Shown here in pieces: positions 50,202 through 59,030 of a stretch of 64,000 bases of DNA. Origin of the DNA: Cryobacterium sp. PH31-L1 (GTDB lineage Bacteria > Actinomycetota > Actinomycetes > Actinomycetales > Microbacteriaceae). Under the pieces are notes generated by a model that saw nothing but the letters and a program-made list of their open reading frames with translations, made no database searches and was not told the DNA's origin. Made by a program: the position numbers and the translations under genes. The stretch is taken from positions 558,001-622,000 of the forward strand of contig NZ_JASISM010000001.1 of NCBI RefSeq assembly GCF_030063145.1, read 5' to 3'. Positions within the stretch are counted from its first letter, which is position 1, and each line of letters opens with the position of its first letter.

Positions 50202-51905
50202 GTGCCACTGGCTCGACGAGGTAGCTACGATTCGAATTCGGGCGCGGGCAATATGCGCGCCCGGTACCGCCGCATTCTGCGATTTGCCAGTTGGTATCTC
50301 GCGATCACGTGGTGGTTCGAATTGTTCCTGCCTCGCATCGGGCTGATCAAGATTGCCGAACGCACCCGCTCCAAGCGCATGCAGCGTTTCGCCAAGGGAT
50401 TTCACGTGCTCGCGGCTGACCTCGGCGGCCTCATGATCAAGGTCGGGCAGTTCATGTCATCGCGCCTCGACGTGCTGCCGCCCGAGATCACCAAGGAGCT
50501 CGAGGGGCTGCAAGACGAAGTCGCCCCGGTTCCGTTCCCGGCGATCCGCGCTGCTGTCGAGGCGGAGCTGGGCATGCCGCTCGAGCGGGCCTTCACATCG
50601 GTCGACGAGACGCCGGTGGCGGCGGCATCGCTCGGGCAGGCGCACCGAGCTCGGTTAACCGCCCTCGATGCCGCTGACACCGGGCTCGACGGGGTCATCA
50701 TCAAGGTGCAGCGACCGGGCATCGACCAGATCATCGACGTCGACCTCGCCGCCCTGCGCAAGGTAGGCGGCTGGCTCAGCCATGTGCGACTGGTCTACAA
50801 CCGGGTCGACATGCCGGCCCTGGTCGAGGAATTCGCGGCGACGAGCCTCGAAGAGATCGACTACCTGCACGAGGCAGCCAGCTCGGAGCGCTTCGCGGCG
50901 GCTTTTCCCGATGACGACCGGGTGAGCGTGCCCAGCATTGTCTGGGAGCGCACCACTCGCAAGGTGCTCACCCTCGAAGACGTGACGGCTATCAAGATCA
51001 CCGACGTCGATGGTCTGCGAGCGGCCGGCATCGCCCCGGCCGACGTGGCTCCCGTCTTCGCCGAGGTCATGTTCGACCAGATGTTCACCATGGGTTTCTT
51101 CCACGCCGATCCGCATCCGGGCAACATCTTCGTCACCCCCGACGCCGACACCGAGCGCGGCTGGAAGCTGACCTTCATCGACTTCGGCATGATGGGCGAG
51201 GTGCCCACCAGCACGCGCACCGGACTGCGAAAGATGCTCATCGCGGCCGCTTCGCGCGATGGACGCGGGCTGGTCAACGCCATGAACGACGTGGGCGTGC
51301 TTCTGGCCTCGGCCGAGACCACCGAGCTTGAACGGGCGATGACGCAGTTGTTCGCCCGTTTCGGCGGCATGGGTTTCGCCGAGCTGCGCGAGGTCGATCC
51401 GCGGGAATTCCGCGACTTCGCGGTGCAGTTCGGCGACGTCGTGCGCTCGCTGCCGTTCCAGTTGCCCGAGAACTTTCTGTTGATCATTCGGGCGATGTCC
51501 CTCACCTCCGGGGTGTCGAGCGCGCTCAACCCGGCGTTCAACCTCTGGGATTCGGTCGAGCCCTACGCCGCGCAGCTGCTGCGTGACGAGAGTGGCAACC
51601 TCGTGCAGGACTTCGCGAAGCAGGCGATGGAGACCGTCGGCATTGCCGTTCGTCTGCCGAAGCGACTCGACGAGCTCATCACCCGATTCGAAGACGGCAC
51701 GGTGGCGGTCACCAGTCCCGCCCTCGAGAAGCGCATCGCGCGCCTCGAGCGCACCGCACGCCAGGTGGTGTCGGCGTTGTTGTTCGGCGCCCTGCTCATC
51801 GCGGGAGTATTACTGCGAGCGGATGATGCGGTGCTGGGCACCGTACTAATTGTTGCGTCGGTCGCGCCCCTGTTGCACGCGCTGTTCGCGGGCCGTCGCG
51901 TCTGA
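50202..51905 (+). CDS. AarF/UbiB (ABC1) family atypical kinase
   Basis: 567 aa from GTG 50202, preferred because AGGA lies 10 bp upstream inside the PadR end; ATG 50253 is an alternative. ABC1 signatures: LGGLMIKVGQFMSSRLDVLP (KxGQ), AAASLGQAHRA (A-rich loop), VIIKVQRPG, LEEIDYLHEAASSERF, FFHADPHPGNIF and LTFIDFGMMGEV. The C-terminus has two membrane helices (VVSALLFGALLIAGVLL and VLGTVLIVASVAPLLHALFA). Relatives support quinone synthesis or lipid homeostasis using ATPase activity. No quinone genes adjoin; co-transcription with PadR suggests stress-controlled expression. Confidence 0.88.
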   Translation: MPLARRGSYDSNSGAGNMRARYRRILRFASWYLAITWWFELFLPRIGLIKIAERTRSKRMQRFAKGFHVLAADLGGLMIKVGQFMSSRLDVLPPEITKELEGLQDEVAPVPFPAIRAAVEAELGMPLERAFTSVDETPVAAASLGQAHRARLTALDAADTGLDGVIIKVQRPGIDQIIDVDLAALRKVGGWLSHVRLVYNRVDMPALVEEFAATSLEEIDYLHEAASSERFAAAFPDDDRVSVPSIVWERTTRKVLTLEDVTAIKITDVDGLRAAGIAPADVAPVFAEVMFDQMFTMGFFHADPHPGNIFVTPDADTERGWKLTFIDFGMMGEVPTSTRTGLRKMLIAAASRDGRGLVNAMNDVGVLLASAETTELERAMTQLFARFGGMGFAELREVDPREFRDFAVQFGDVVRSLPFQLPENFLLIIRAMSLTSGVSSALNPAFNLWDSVEPYAAQLLRDESGNLVQDFAKQAMETVGIAVRLPKRLDELITRFEDGTVAVTSPALEKRIARLERTARQVVSALLFGALLIAGVLLRADDAVLGTVLIVASVAPLLHALFAGRRV

Positions 51906-51911
51906 CTGCTA

Positions 51912-52460
51912 TCAGGCGGGCAGCTGCTCGAGCCAGGTACGCATCCTGGCGATGTCGTCGACCGTGATACCCACCTCGGAGTGCGGCGGAATGAGCAGCG
52001 ACGGCGTCTCCTGCGTTGCCGTGAGAACCTTGTCGCCGTGAAGTTGCACATCGGCGTCGTCGATCCAGATGAACGGTGCCGGCACGCTTTGATCTTCTTC
52101 GATGCGCTGCGACTTCCAGAGTCCCGTCTCGCCATCCGTCTGGCCGGGGTTTTTCGGCGGAGTCGTCACGTCGAGCATCCGTCCGCCGGACAGGCCGTGC
52201 AGTTCCGGTACAAGCAGTTGCCGGGTGGCATCCAGCTCGTTCCAGGAGGTGAGCCAGACCAGCTCGACGCCGTATTGCATCAGCAGGGAGTCGAGTGCCG
52301 TGATCAGGCGGGGCGCCCAGTGCACATCCCGAGTGGATGCGTGACCGTCGCCGTGTTCGACACTGATCGAGGCTTTCGCCACATCACCCCAGGCGGGGTC
52401 GGGTTCCGAACGGGGGCAGAGGCATCCGTTGACAGAGAGGTAGAGGCGTGGAACGCTCAT
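51912..52460 (-). CDS. HAD-fold protein without catalytic aspartates
   Basis: 182 aa from ATG 52460 (GGAGAGAC upstream). The layout is that of HAD domains of the RNA-repair-associated group: an N-terminal strand, ELVWLTSWNELDATRQLLVP (motif II), KSQRIEEDQ (motif III) and FIWIDDADVQ (motif IV). The first motif, which should read LDVDG, is LYLSVNGCL, so both the nucleophile and the acid/base aspartate are replaced by Ser and Asn. Phosphatase activity is unlikely; a binding role or decay is more probable. Convergent with the AarF gene, 6 bp apart. Confidence 0.72.
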   Translation of the reverse strand: MSVPRLYLSVNGCLCPRSEPDPAWGDVAKASISVEHGDGHASTRDVHWAPRLITALDSLLMQYGVELVWLTSWNELDATRQLLVPELHGLSGGRMLDVTTPPKNPGQTDGETGLWKSQRIEEDQSVPAPFIWIDDADVQLHGDKVLTATQETPSLLIPPHSEVGITVDDIARMRTWLEQLPA

Positions 52461-52707
52461 TTTGTCTCTCCGTCGTGACAAGTGGAGTAGCCCGCAACGA
52501 CGATGAGCCGTTGCTGTGCAAAATCGGCCATCGTGCTATCGCTGTTCATCGTGAGGTTGTAGATTCTCTTGCTCCCAAAATTTGCTTCTGGCTCCAGCTA
52601 AGCACTCCCCGCCAACATGCGCCTCCCCGCGAACTGGGTGAACTTTGGTGCCGTGTCGTGCCGCTGATCCGTGGCAGTTGTGCAGCAGCGGGCTAGGGGT
52701 GGCGGCC

Positions 52708-53922
52708 TCAGCCGCACAACTCAGCCATCCGCGACAGCGCCAGCTGCGTGTACAGGGCGGTGCCGTCGGCCAACACGTCGTCGTCGAAGGTCGCCCTGGG
52801 GGAGTGGTTGAACGCGGCGGCCTGGGCATCCGCCTGTCGCGGCACCGCCGAGAGAAACACGAAGGTCCCGGGCACCTGCTGCAACACGCGCGAGAAATCT
52901 TCGGAGCCGCCCAGCGGGTTGACCATGCGCGTGAAACGCTCGCCGCCGAAGAGCTCGCCCACCACACGCTCGGCCCGGCTGGTTTCGCCGGCGTCGGTGA
53001 CGGTCGGCGGATATTCGGTGACATAGTCCACCGTCACCTCCACGCCGTGCGCGGCCGCGATGCCTTGCAGCAGTCGCGGTACGACGCGCGCGAGCTTGGC
53101 TCGCGACTCGGGCGTGTAGGAACGCACGGTCGCCTCCAGCCGCGCCGAATCGGGAATGATATTGCGTTTGGTACCGGCCTGCAGCACCCCGACCGAGAGC
53201 ACCACCGGGTCGAACATGTCGAACTGGCGGGTGACCATTGTCTGTAAGGCTGTGACCATTTCGGCGATCACCGTCACCGGATCCTGCGCCTGATGCGGCG
53301 CCGAACCGTGCCCGCCGGCTCCGTGTACCGTCACCGTGAGGCCATCGCTGGCCGACATCAGGGTGCCCGCGCGACTGAGGAATTGCCCATTGGGCGCGCC
53401 GGCCGACATGACGTGCAGACCGTAGGCGGCGTCAGCGCGGCGCCCGGCAGCGTCGAGGATGCCCTCGTGAATCATCACACCCGCGCCGTCGTAGCCCTCT
53501 TCGCCCGGCTGGAACATGAGCACCACGTCACCGGCCAGCTGATCTCGATGGTGCGCGAGCAGCGTCGCCGCGCCCACCAGCATGGCGGTGTGCAGGTCGT
53601 GTCCGCAGGCGTGCATGGCACCGTCAATGCGCGAGCTGAAGTCCAGCCCGGTGCGTTCCTGCACCGGCAGCGCGTCCATATCGCCGCGCAGCAGTACAAC
53701 GGGCCGTGAAGCGGATGCCCCGGCGCCAGTTCCGCGCAGCACCGCCGTCACCGAGGTGGTGTCGGTACCGAGACTGATCTCATAGGGCAGGCCGCTGAGC
53801 GCCTCGAGCACCTTCTCCTGCGTGCGTGGCAGGTCGAGCCCGATCTCCGGTTCCCGGTGTAGCCGGTGGCGCAGGTCGGTGATGTCTCCGGCAAGTTCAC
53901 GGGCGTCGGCGAGTACGGTCAC
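52708..53922 (-). CDS. M20-family amidohydrolase (hippurate/IAA-amino acid hydrolase type)
   Basis: 404 aa from GTG 53922. M20D signature sites: DLRHRLHREPEIGLDLPRTQ, VLLRGDMDALPVQERTGLDF, MHACGHDLHTAMLVGAATLL (metal ligands), MFQPGEEGYDGAGVMI (catalytic Glu pair) and the C-terminal GGSEDFSRVLQQVPGTFVFL. These enzymes split N-acyl or N-aroyl amino acids into acid and amino acid in the cytoplasm. It follows the ABC importer genes in the same direction with a 75-bp gap, so it probably processes the imported compound. Confidence 0.9.
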   Translation of the reverse strand: MTVLADARELAGDITDLRHRLHREPEIGLDLPRTQEKVLEALSGLPYEISLGTDTTSVTAVLRGTGAGASASRPVVLLRGDMDALPVQERTGLDFSSRIDGAMHACGHDLHTAMLVGAATLLAHHRDQLAGDVVLMFQPGEEGYDGAGVMIHEGILDAAGRRADAAYGLHVMSAGAPNGQFLSRAGTLMSASDGLTVTVHGAGGHGSAPHQAQDPVTVIAEMVTALQTMVTRQFDMFDPVVLSVGVLQAGTKRNIIPDSARLEATVRSYTPESRAKLARVVPRLLQGIAAAHGVEVTVDYVTEYPPTVTDAGETSRAERVVGELFGGERFTRMVNPLGGSEDFSRVLQQVPGTFVFLSAVPRQADAQAAAFNHSPRATFDDDVLADGTALYTQLALSRMAELCG

Positions 53923-53997
53923 GGTTTCTCCTTTGAATGCGACTGAATGCGACTGACTGGTGGTTCTAGTGTGAGCCGCCGCGGGAGACTTGTCGAA

Positions 53998-54768
53998 TCA
54001 GACCAGGGTCTTGCGCATGAACTCCCGAGTGCGCGCTTGCTGCGAGTTGTCGAACACCTCGGTCGGCGTTCCCTGCTCCAGAATGACGCCCCCGTCCATG
54101 AAGACAACCCGATCGGCGGCGGCCCGAGCGAAGCCGAGCTCGTGGGTCACCACGAGCATGGTGGCGCCGCTGGCCGCCAGAGCGGCCATGACGTCGGTGA
54201 CTTCGCCGACGTTCTCCGGGTCGAGGGCCGAGGTCGGTTCGTCGAACAGGAGTACGGCCGGTTCCAGGGCCAAGGCCCGAGCGATGGCGACCCGCTGCTG
54301 CTGCCCTCCGGACAGCTGACGCGGATAGGCATGAGCGCGGTCGGCCAGGCCGACCCGGGTCAGCAGCGTCATGCTGCGTTCGATGGCCTCGGCCTTGCTC
54401 AGTTTGAGAATTGAGCGGGGTCCGTCGGCAATGTTCTGCAAAACGGTCCAGTGTGGAAACAGGTTGAAGTTCTGAAAAACCATTCCCACTTTGCGACGCT
54501 GCACGGCGATCTGACTTTCGGTGAGTCGACGCACGGCCCCGCCGGACTCCTGCCGGTAGCCCATCAGCTCGTCGCCGAGCCAGATCGACCCGCCGCTGGG
54601 AACCTCGAGGCAGTTCACGCAGCGCAGCAGCGTGGATTTGCCCGACCCCGACGAGCCGAGAATCGCGACGGTCTCGCCGACCCGCACCTTGAGATCGATG
54701 CCCTTCAGCACCTCGACCCCGGAGAATTGCTTGCGTAATCCGCTGATGCGCAGAATGGGCTGCGTCAT
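53998..54768 (-). CDS. Polar amino-acid ABC transporter ATP-binding protein
   Basis: 256 aa from ATG 54768. Walker A LGSSGSGKSTLLRCVN, signature [15 protein letters not shown], Walker [17 protein letters not shown], switch LVVTHELGFARAAA. The Q-loop VGMVFQNFNLFPHWT and preceding insert (GYRQESGGAVRRLTESQIA) place it in the polar amino-acid family. It overlaps the permease end by 4 bp and is the third gene of a SBP-permease-ATPase operon. Confidence 0.93.
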   Translation of the reverse strand: MTQPILRISGLRKQFSGVEVLKGIDLKVRVGETVAILGSSGSGKSTLLRCVNCLEVPSGGSIWLGDELMGYRQESGGAVRRLTESQIAVQRRKVGMVFQNFNLFPHWTVLQNIADGPRSILKLSKAEAIERSMTLLTRVGLADRAHAYPRQLSGGQQQRVAIARALALEPAVLLFDEPTSALDPENVGEVTDVMAALAASGATMLVVTHELGFARAAADRVVFMDGGVILEQGTPTEVFDNSQQARTREFMRKTLV

Positions 54769-55727
54769 GATTCCATCCCTCGATTCAGATTGCGTTCGGC
54801 TGCCCGTCGATCGAGAAAACGCACGACGGGGGAGGAGCTGCCATTGCGGCTGGAACCCCGGCCGTAGTGACGCTCAATGAAGAATTGCACGCCGTTGAGC
54901 ACCGTCGTGATGAACAGATACCAGATGCTCGCGACGATCAGCAGCGGCACCGTCTGGTAAGTCTGGCTATAGATCTCCTTGACCGAGAACAACAACTCGG
55001 CACCCCCGATCACACTGACCAGGGACGTGCCCTTGACCAGCGCGATGATGGAGTTGAAGGTGGGCGGAACGATGAATCTCATGGCCTGCGGCAGCTGGAT
55101 TCGAAAGAACACCCGCACCGGCTTCATGCCCAGGGCCTTGGCGGCCTCGAGCTGCCCCTCGTCCACCGAAATCAGCCCGGCGCGATAGATCTCCGCCTGG
55201 TACGCGGCATCGTGCAGACCCAAACCCACGATAGCCGCCAACAATGGTGTCACCAGGGAGTTGGACTCGATCGAGGCGAAGGTCGGACCGAACGGTATGC
55301 CGATGCTCAGGACCGGCACGAGTAAGCCGATGTTGAACCAGAAAATCAGCTGCACGAGCTGCGGTGTACCCCGAAAGAACCAGATGTACGCCGAGGCGAG
55401 CGCGCGCAGGAGGGCGTTGTCCGACAAGCGGCACACCGCCAGAATGCCGCCGAGAACCAGACCGATTGTCATCGCCGTCACCGTAAGAAAGAGAGTCATG
55501 ACGACGCCCTGAAGTACGGTTTCGCTGTTGAGATACTGTGCGACAACGTCCCATTCAAAGTTGGGGTTCGTCAGGAACAGGTGCACGAGTTGTACGGCGA
55601 CGACCACGGTGATGACGGAGAGTACCCAGGTGGCCGGGCGGCGTGGTGACAGCGCCCGGGCTACGTCCACGGGTTGATGCGTGACCGGGAGCTCGACGTC
55701 GGTCTGGTTACTCGGCAGAGTTGCCAT
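54765..55727 (-). CDS. Polar amino-acid ABC transporter permease
   Basis: 320 aa from ATG 55727, 2 bp after the binding-protein stop. A cytoplasmic N-terminal 30 residues precede a membrane helix, then the conserved permease core: TLFLTVTAMTIGLVLGGILA, AYIWFFRGTPQLVQLIFWFN, the EAA-like loop QLEAAKALGMKPVRVFFRIQ and NSIIALVKGTSLVSVIGGAE. One permease gene serves as a probable homodimer. The C-terminal cytoplasmic tail is basic. Confidence 0.92.
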   Translation of the reverse strand: MATLPSNQTDVELPVTHQPVDVARALSPRRPATWVLSVITVVVAVQLVHLFLTNPNFEWDVVAQYLNSETVLQGVVMTLFLTVTAMTIGLVLGGILAVCRLSDNALLRALASAYIWFFRGTPQLVQLIFWFNIGLLVPVLSIGIPFGPTFASIESNSLVTPLLAAIVGLGLHDAAYQAEIYRAGLISVDEGQLEAAKALGMKPVRVFFRIQLPQAMRFIVPPTFNSIIALVKGTSLVSVIGGAELLFSVKEIYSQTYQTVPLLIVASIWYLFITTVLNGVQFFIERHYGRGSSRNGSSSPVVRFLDRRAAERNLNRGMES

Positions 55728-55729
55728 GA

Positions 55730-56662
55730 CTATTGCGGGTTCTCGACGAGCCAGTCGGCGTACAGGTTGATGCCGGGCTGGTCGATGAGTTCGCGGTCGA
55801 GGCCGTACTTGGTCATGATTTTCTCGTAGTCACCGTTGTCGAAGAGTACTTGAAAGCTCGCCAGTAGGGGAGCGGAGAGTTCGGAGCCCTTGGGGAGCAA
55901 AGCACCCATGAACTGACCGGCGAACCCGTTCGAGAACTCGTCTCCCACGACTTCCAACTCGCCGTTCGATTCCTTGGCCGCGTAGAACAACGAGGCCCCG
56001 CCGGTGAAGAAGGCATCCGTTCGGCCCGATCGCAGCGCTAGCACGCCGTCGGGAACGCTCGCGACGCTCAGCACCGTGAGGTCTTTGCCCTGCTCCTGGC
56101 ACTTCACGGCCTGAGCCTCGGCAACCCTATAGGTTGCGGCATTAGCAAGCGCGGCAACGGTGACGTCACACAGCTCGTCCATGTTGGTGACGTTCTTGGG
56201 GTTGCCCTTTTCGACCAGAAAAGGAACGACCTCCTGCAGAACGTCCACGAATTCGGCACCCGGGCGTTCCTTGGGACCACCGACCGAGTCGGCGTAGGGA
56301 AAGAAGCCGAAGGCGTAACGTTCGGCGCTGATCGCGGCGAACGCTCCGGAAATGTCCGGCACGGTTGCAATCTTGACCTCGACGCCCATCACTTCGGCGA
56401 CAGCATCCATCAGCTCGGCGCCGGCACCGGTGTACTCACCGGTTTTACCGGGCGTGGTGACCCACCACGGCGGGTTTGCGCCACTCGTGACGACCGTGAG
56501 TTCGCCGGCGTCCTGAATGACCTGCGGTAGGGCATCGTGGATGGCTTGGTCCATCAGAGTGGATGCTGCCGGTTTCTCCGGTTCGACGGCTGCACTGCAG
56601 CCGGCTAAGAGCGAGACTGATAGGGCTAGGCAGAGGGTTTTCGCGACCTGGATACGGTTCAT
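55730..56662 (-). CDS. Amino-acid ABC transporter substrate-binding lipoprotein
   Basis: 310 aa from ATG 56662. The signal peptide has a lipobox LLAGC (Cys22), so the mature protein is lipid-anchored outside the membrane. The type-3 solute-binding fold shows LTVVTSGANPPWWVTT, GAELMDAVAEVMGVEVKIAT, AISAERYAFGFFPYADS and ALRSGRTDAFFTGGASLFYA. The two lobes are complete. It opens the importer operon, downstream of an IclR-operator candidate at 56797-56815. Confidence 0.9.
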   Translation of the reverse strand: MNRIQVAKTLCLALSVSLLAGCSAAVEPEKPAASTLMDQAIHDALPQVIQDAGELTVVTSGANPPWWVTTPGKTGEYTGAGAELMDAVAEVMGVEVKIATVPDISGAFAAISAERYAFGFFPYADSVGGPKERPGAEFVDVLQEVVPFLVEKGNPKNVTNMDELCDVTVAALANAATYRVAEAQAVKCQEQGKDLTVLSVASVPDGVLALRSGRTDAFFTGGASLFYAAKESNGELEVVGDEFSNGFAGQFMGALLPKGSELSAPLLASFQVLFDNGDYEKIMTKYGLDRELIDQPGINLYADWLVENPQ

Positions 56663-56796
56663 TGTCGGTGCTCCATTGCTGTAGTTGATTGGGCTGAACT
56701 CAACGCGCCTGCTGGAAATGTGGTTTCTTATGCTGCCCGGCCCACTCTCGTTTCAAACAAGTTGGGGCTGAGCGTATCATGGGAGTGAATCACTGT

Positions 56797-56815
56797 ATAG
56801 ACATTTGGTATATCT
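56797..56815 (-). promoter_or_regulatory. Candidate IclR operator upstream of the transporter operon
   Basis: On the minus strand the 19-mer AGATATACCAAATGTCTAT matches the element at 60654-60672 at 14 of 19 positions. It lies 135 bp before the binding-protein start and 111 bp after the IclR stop, in the only gap of this otherwise tightly packed strand. Confidence 0.55.
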
Positions 56816-56925
56816 GTTGATTGCTTTGGCGAGCGTACGGGCCTGACGATTAATCGGGGTCGCTGAAGCCACCGCATCGAAGCTGCGGCACGGCGACCCG
56901 CTCTGGTTCTCTGGCAGAAGCGTCG

Positions 56926-57756
56926 CTAGGGTCGGTGGAAGCCCAGCCTCGTCGAAATTCGGTGGGCAGCACCGACGACCAAATCTTTCCAAGCACCCTC
57001 AAGATTGCCTGCCACCCGCGACATCGCCCCCCCTATGACCAGAGCGGCGATCATTTCGCCCGAATAGTCGTAAACGGGCGCGGCGACGGCACCGGCCCCG
57101 GCGTCGACTTCACCGAGACTGAGACTGTAACCGCGGCGGCCAATCTCCTGTAGTTCTTGGCGCAACTCGGCCTCGCCGGTGATGGTGTGTTCGGTGAACG
57201 CCGGCCCGCGGTGGCTGAGCACCTGGCTCAGGCGTTGCTCGTCCTGGCCTGAGAGCAGCATTTTCTGTCCGGCCCCCGAATCCAGCGGTCGTTTGTTTCC
57301 AACGTCGACCGAGATGCGCAGCGAGTGTGTGCTCTCCAAGCGGGAAATGCAGATCGCCTCGGTACCGACCGGAGCCAGCAGGTAGATCGTTTCATTGGTC
57401 TCTGCCTGCAGCGCCTCCAGCTCGGGCTGCGCGGCGGCACGCAACGCTTCGATCGGCTGAGCTGCAACTTCGCCGAGTGTTAGCAATCGACTGCCCACCC
57501 GGTAGTGGTCGCCGGAGCGCTGCAGAAAGCCGCGCGATTCGAGGGTTTTGATGAGACGAAACGCCTTGTTGCGGGTCACTCCAACTCGGCGGGCGATGTC
57601 CGCGACGCGCAGCTCCTGTTGTCCGTTCTCGAACTCGAGCATGATATCCAGGGCCGCAGCGACCGGCCCGATCATGTAATCGGTGGTGGGGCCGGCTGGT
57701 GCAAGTGCGGTTGGGACGGCGGGGGTCTCCGAGCCGTCCGTGGCGTGCGTTGTCAT
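56926..57756 (-). CDS. IclR-family transcriptional regulator
   Basis: 276 aa from ATG 57756. The N-terminal winged helix runs about 30-95: AALDIMLEFENGQQELRVAD, IARRVGVTRNKAFRLIKTLE and SRGFLQRSGDHYRVG. The IclR effector domain follows: TNETIYLLAPVGTEAICISR, GAGQKMLLSGQDEQRLSQVL, GYSLSLGEVDAGAGAVAAPV and AALVIGGAMSRV. Effectors are usually small aromatic or carboxylic acids. It overlaps the amidohydrolase gene by 4 bp, in an operon with amidohydrolase and CoA ligase, and probably regulates the whole 53-63.7 kb cluster. Confidence 0.92.
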   Translation of the reverse strand: MTTHATDGSETPAVPTALAPAGPTTDYMIGPVAAALDIMLEFENGQQELRVADIARRVGVTRNKAFRLIKTLESRGFLQRSGDHYRVGSRLLTLGEVAAQPIEALRAAAQPELEALQAETNETIYLLAPVGTEAICISRLESTHSLRISVDVGNKRPLDSGAGQKMLLSGQDEQRLSQVLSHRGPAFTEHTITGEAELRQELQEIGRRGYSLSLGEVDAGAGAVAAPVYDYSGEMIAALVIGGAMSRVAGNLEGAWKDLVVGAAHRISTRLGFHRP

Positions 57757-59030
57757 GCCGTGACCGCCATTGTTTGCCGACTGTGGGCATCCGCTATAGA
57801 GAGGAGTGAACCGCTCATAAATTGGCCGCCTTTCAACACGGCGGTGCGCCGTTTCGCATCCTGTAACAAGCGGATGTCCCGGTGCGGGTCGCCGTCGACA
57901 ATGAGCAGGTCGGCGAATTTACCCGCGGCCACCGTGCCAACGTCTGCTGAAACGCCCATGCACTGGCTGGACTGGTCGGTGGCGACTCGGATCGCTTCGG
58001 CTGAGGTCATACCGGCCTCGACCAGCAGTTCCAGTTCCATGCCGGTGCGGCCGAAACCGTGGAACGGGTTGGTGTCGGTTCCGGCAGCGATGCGTACGCC
58101 GAGTCGAACGGCCAGGGCCAGGCTTTCGCGATGACGCGCCGGCATGTCAACGGTGTGGGCTCGCACACTTTCCTGGGACAGGGTGCTGTGCCAGTTTGAG
58201 ATGCACATTGTTGGAACATACCATGTGCCCCGATCAGCCATTTCGCGTGCGCACTCCTCGGTCAGGTAGGTTCCGTGCTCGATCGTGTCGACGCCGGCAC
58301 GCACAGCGAGGATCGCGCCTGGATCGCCGTGGGCGTGCGCGCACACCGGGATTCCCTCCAGATGGGCCTCGTCCACGATGGCAGCGAGCTCTTCCGGCGT
58401 GAACAGCGGGCGGTGCGGGCGGCGTGCCGCGAAAGTCATGCTGCCGGTCATCGCCACCTTGATGACGTCGGCACCCATGCGAATGACCTCCCGTACTTTG
58501 GCCCGCGCGGCGACCGGACCGTCGCACCAGGGTTCGGGGAGGCCGGGCAGAATCTCGTATCGTCCGCGGGACGTGATCGCACCGCCCGACACCGGGTGGG
58601 CGTCCATCAGGGAGTTGGTCGGCGACACGATGATCAGCGAGGTCTGCAAACGCGGACCGGGAATCACGCCGCGGTCCACGGCCAGAACGAAGCCTCGTTC
58701 CAGACCGCCGAGGTCCCGCGCCGTCGTGATTCCCGCCTCCACGGTCGTCTTCAGGGCCGCCACCGTCTGGGACATCAGCAGCCCCAGCGGTTCCGGATGG
58801 GTGACAAGACTCTGCGCCCAGGCAGCATGGTGGGTGTGGCAGTCGATGAGGCCGGGCATCAGGGTGGCGCCGCCCAGGTCGACGACCTCAACCGGGACGG
58901 GAAGAGGGCGGTCGTCGGTCACCTCGACGATCCGTTCGCCATCGATGATCACGGTCGACCGCTCGCGGGCCGGGGCACCGGTGCCGTCGATGAGCCGGGC
59001 ATTGACCAAGGCGCGTAGCTGGGTGGTCAT
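57753..59030 (-). CDS. Metal-dependent amidohydrolase (imidazolonepropionase/prolidase-like)
   Basis: 425 aa from ATG 59030, overlapping the CoA-ligase stop (ATGA). A small beta-sandwich domain at both ends flanks a TIM barrel. Metal ligands are seen in MPGLIDCHTHHAAWAQ (HxH), in VCAHAHGDPGAILAVRAGVD with TIEHG, and in RIAAGTDTNPFHG (Asp). A possible carboxylated lysine is in ADVIKVAMTG. This sub-group includes Xaa-Pro/Xaa-Arg dipeptidases and N-acyl or cyclic amide hydrolases. Within this operon it probably opens an amide or cyclic amide of the imported compound. Confidence 0.88.
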   Translation of the reverse strand: MTTQLRALVNARLIDGTGAPARERSTVIIDGERIVEVTDDRPLPVPVEVVDLGGATLMPGLIDCHTHHAAWAQSLVTHPEPLGLLMSQTVAALKTTVEAGITTARDLGGLERGFVLAVDRGVIPGPRLQTSLIIVSPTNSLMDAHPVSGGAITSRGRYEILPGLPEPWCDGPVAARAKVREVIRMGADVIKVAMTGSMTFAARRPHRPLFTPEELAAIVDEAHLEGIPVCAHAHGDPGAILAVRAGVDTIEHGTYLTEECAREMADRGTWYVPTMCISNWHSTLSQESVRAHTVDMPARHRESLALAVRLGVRIAAGTDTNPFHGFGRTGMELELLVEAGMTSAEAIRVATDQSSQCMGVSADVGTVAAGKFADLLIVDGDPHRDIRLLQDAKRRTAVLKGGQFMSGSLLSIADAHSRQTMAVTA

